DNA from: Cucumis sativus
Taxonomy: Eukaryota; Streptophyta; Magnoliopsida; Cucurbitales; Cucurbitaceae
Reading direction: 5' to 3'
NCBI RefSeq assembly: GCF_000004075.3
Contig: NC_026655.2
Coordinates: forward strand, 5,518,001-5,582,000
Length of the DNA: 64,000 nucleotides
The notes beneath the pieces are model-generated. The model was given only the letters and a program-made list of their open reading frames with translations, was not told where the DNA came from and searched no databases. The position numbers were made by a program, and so were the translations under genes. How positions within the stretch are numbered: the stretch's first letter is position 1; each line of letters begins with the position of its first letter. Of this stretch, positions 62,720 through 64,000 are shown one piece after another.

Positions 62720-64000
62720 AGCCTAGAGAATATTAATTTAGAAGAGATTAAATATTCCTTCCAAGATGGTTGGGACGAATGGAGAAAGAGATCCATGAAA
62801 TCACAGTCCTAATGTTATTACCAATATCTTTCATATGTGGTACTCCAAAATACTCAAATTTTACCTTTAATAAAATTAGCCAACCAAAATCACAATAACC
62901 CAAATAGTGACCCAAAACCCAACTAAAAGGAAAAAATACTGCACAAATCTCTTCCTTGTATTCCCAAAACCCAACTCCAAGATAATGTCATGTGAGTAAG
63001 CAATGGCAAAGATTTTTGAACTGCAAAACTACAAGTTCTGCAGTCGCACTCAAAGGGAGAAAGAAAAGGTGATGTTAATGAGAGCCAAGTAAAAATATGT
63101 GGAAATTGAGGTTTGATAGAATTGAATGGGTTTGTAGTGACCTATTCAATAACCTACCCAACAAAATCATTCACAACTGCATCCAGAGGCTTCGTCTTAA
63201 ACGACCGGTGATCTTCAACTGATGATTAGAGGCAGCTGATCAATTTTCATTAATGCCCTACTATATATATGTAAGTGAATAATTAAGCATGCATATTGAT
63301 CCCACGACCTACATTTTTTGTCTGATGGTTCGACTACCCCTTCCGTTCTAACATCCTGCCACTTGGAGCCAAATGGGAATAATCTAAGCAATTCTTTCAA
63401 GAACTCTTTGTGTTTTTTGTTTCTAGTCTGGTCGTTCAAATTTTGGTGTCTTTTAATTTTAGGATAAAAATACAGTTATTCATAATACTTTCCTTATAAC
63501 CAATAAGAAAAGTCCTATATTGCTTAGGAATAATGTATTTGGATGGTTGGAACTCACAGATTAATTGACTTTTACAACAATGGAAATTCGATTTGGGCCA
63601 TTTGTGCATGGTGGACGAGTGATGAACAAGGAACAAACGGGTTGGGAAGATTTTGGAGAATATCCCATTTAAGAGGAACACTCTGGATGAACCAAATACA
63701 CACCTAATTCAAGAAAAACTTGGACACAAAAGATATATTTTTTCCCTAAGCTAAGGTGCTACAGTTTCACCATTTATTTTTGAGAAATGGACATATCAAC
63801 AACACATCAATATATCTTTATTTGTATTTGTGTTTTTCTTTGATGAGTAGTAGCTTTAGAGAAAGATTGTATTTGTGTTTTCTTTTGATCATCTGTAGCT
63901 TTCTCTTTCTTTTATAGGTTGTAACTGGTTTGTTACTATATAGGAACTAAATTATAAAAGTTTAATAATACAACCTATGCATTTCAGAGTTTGAGATTTT
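62720..64000. other. no supported gene at the right edge
   Basis: The region is less AT-biased at about 63.2-63.65 kb and has an open frame on the minus strand (63215-63439) with a fairly balanced composition (KELLRLFPFGSKWQDVRTEG..). I recognise no domain and see no clear splice context, so I do not call a gene. Confidence 0.4.

Noticed and set aside
63178..63245. CTGCATCCAG and GAGGCAG words recalling miR162 and its star strand.
   Set aside because: Only about 10 bases match, the two parts are in the wrong order, and no matching hairpin arm is present.
1..64000. CRISPR arrays, operons, bacterial-type systems or organelle DNA.
   Set aside because: No regular spaced repeats, all clear genes are plant nuclear genes with spliceosomal introns, and no stretch resembles plastid or mitochondrial genes.

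Overview
This is plant nuclear DNA: AT-rich, multi-exon genes with GT..AG introns, plant-specific protein families (Di19, WNK kinase, NRT3, a SufE-NadA quinolinate synthase, CYP71 P450s), LINE and Gypsy-type LTR debris, and many small AT-rich repeats. The protein flavour and a repeat with the recurring words 'TTTTGCTAT..TTGTAAATATTTT' suggest a cucurbit (cucumber/melon type), but this is inferred from memory and not tested.

Layout. 1-300: a possible 3' end of an unidentified gene. 5995-7845 (+): Di19 zinc-finger protein. 9305-12233 (-): WNK kinase, converging on Di19. 13649-18181 (-): a 9-exon PRUNE-like DHH-family protein whose catalytic motifs look lost. 18.2-23.8 kb: AT-rich intergenic DNA with a degenerate repeat. 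23834-24583 (+): NRT3/NAR2 nitrate-transport partner. 25618-26637 (-): calcineurin-like Mn2+-dependent ADP-ribose/CDP-alcohol diphosphatase with a 1.8-kb leader intron. 29631-34072 (-): plastid quinolinate synthase (SufE-NadA fusion). 35.6-57.3 kb (-): a tandem CYP71 P450 cluster of three intact two-exon genes and one wrecked copy. 57.3-64 kb: no secure gene, only repeats and an old LINE 3' fragment.

The most structured part is 42.9-57.3 kb. Two P450 genes about 92% identical at protein level lie in a tandem duplication. Downstream of the second gene sits a degenerate LINE flanked by a 13-bp direct repeat. The LINE is itself split by two roughly 2-kb elements of one family in opposite orientation, each with TG..CA-type ends and 5-bp flanking repeats, best read as solo LTRs. 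This gives a relative order: P450 duplication, LINE insertion, LTR insertions, LTR recombination. The order of the first two steps is inferred.

The genes are mostly independent housekeeping, stress and nutrition genes. Two neighbours touch NAD metabolism (quinolinate synthase makes the NAD precursor; the diphosphatase can hydrolyse ADP-ribose), and the P450s form a specialised-metabolism type cluster. I saw no clearly new biological system. The best leads are the PRUNE-like pseudo-enzyme, the nested inverted LTR pair, and the duplicated splice acceptor in the first P450. Exon boundaries were assigned by eye from splice signals, reading phase and family knowledge.
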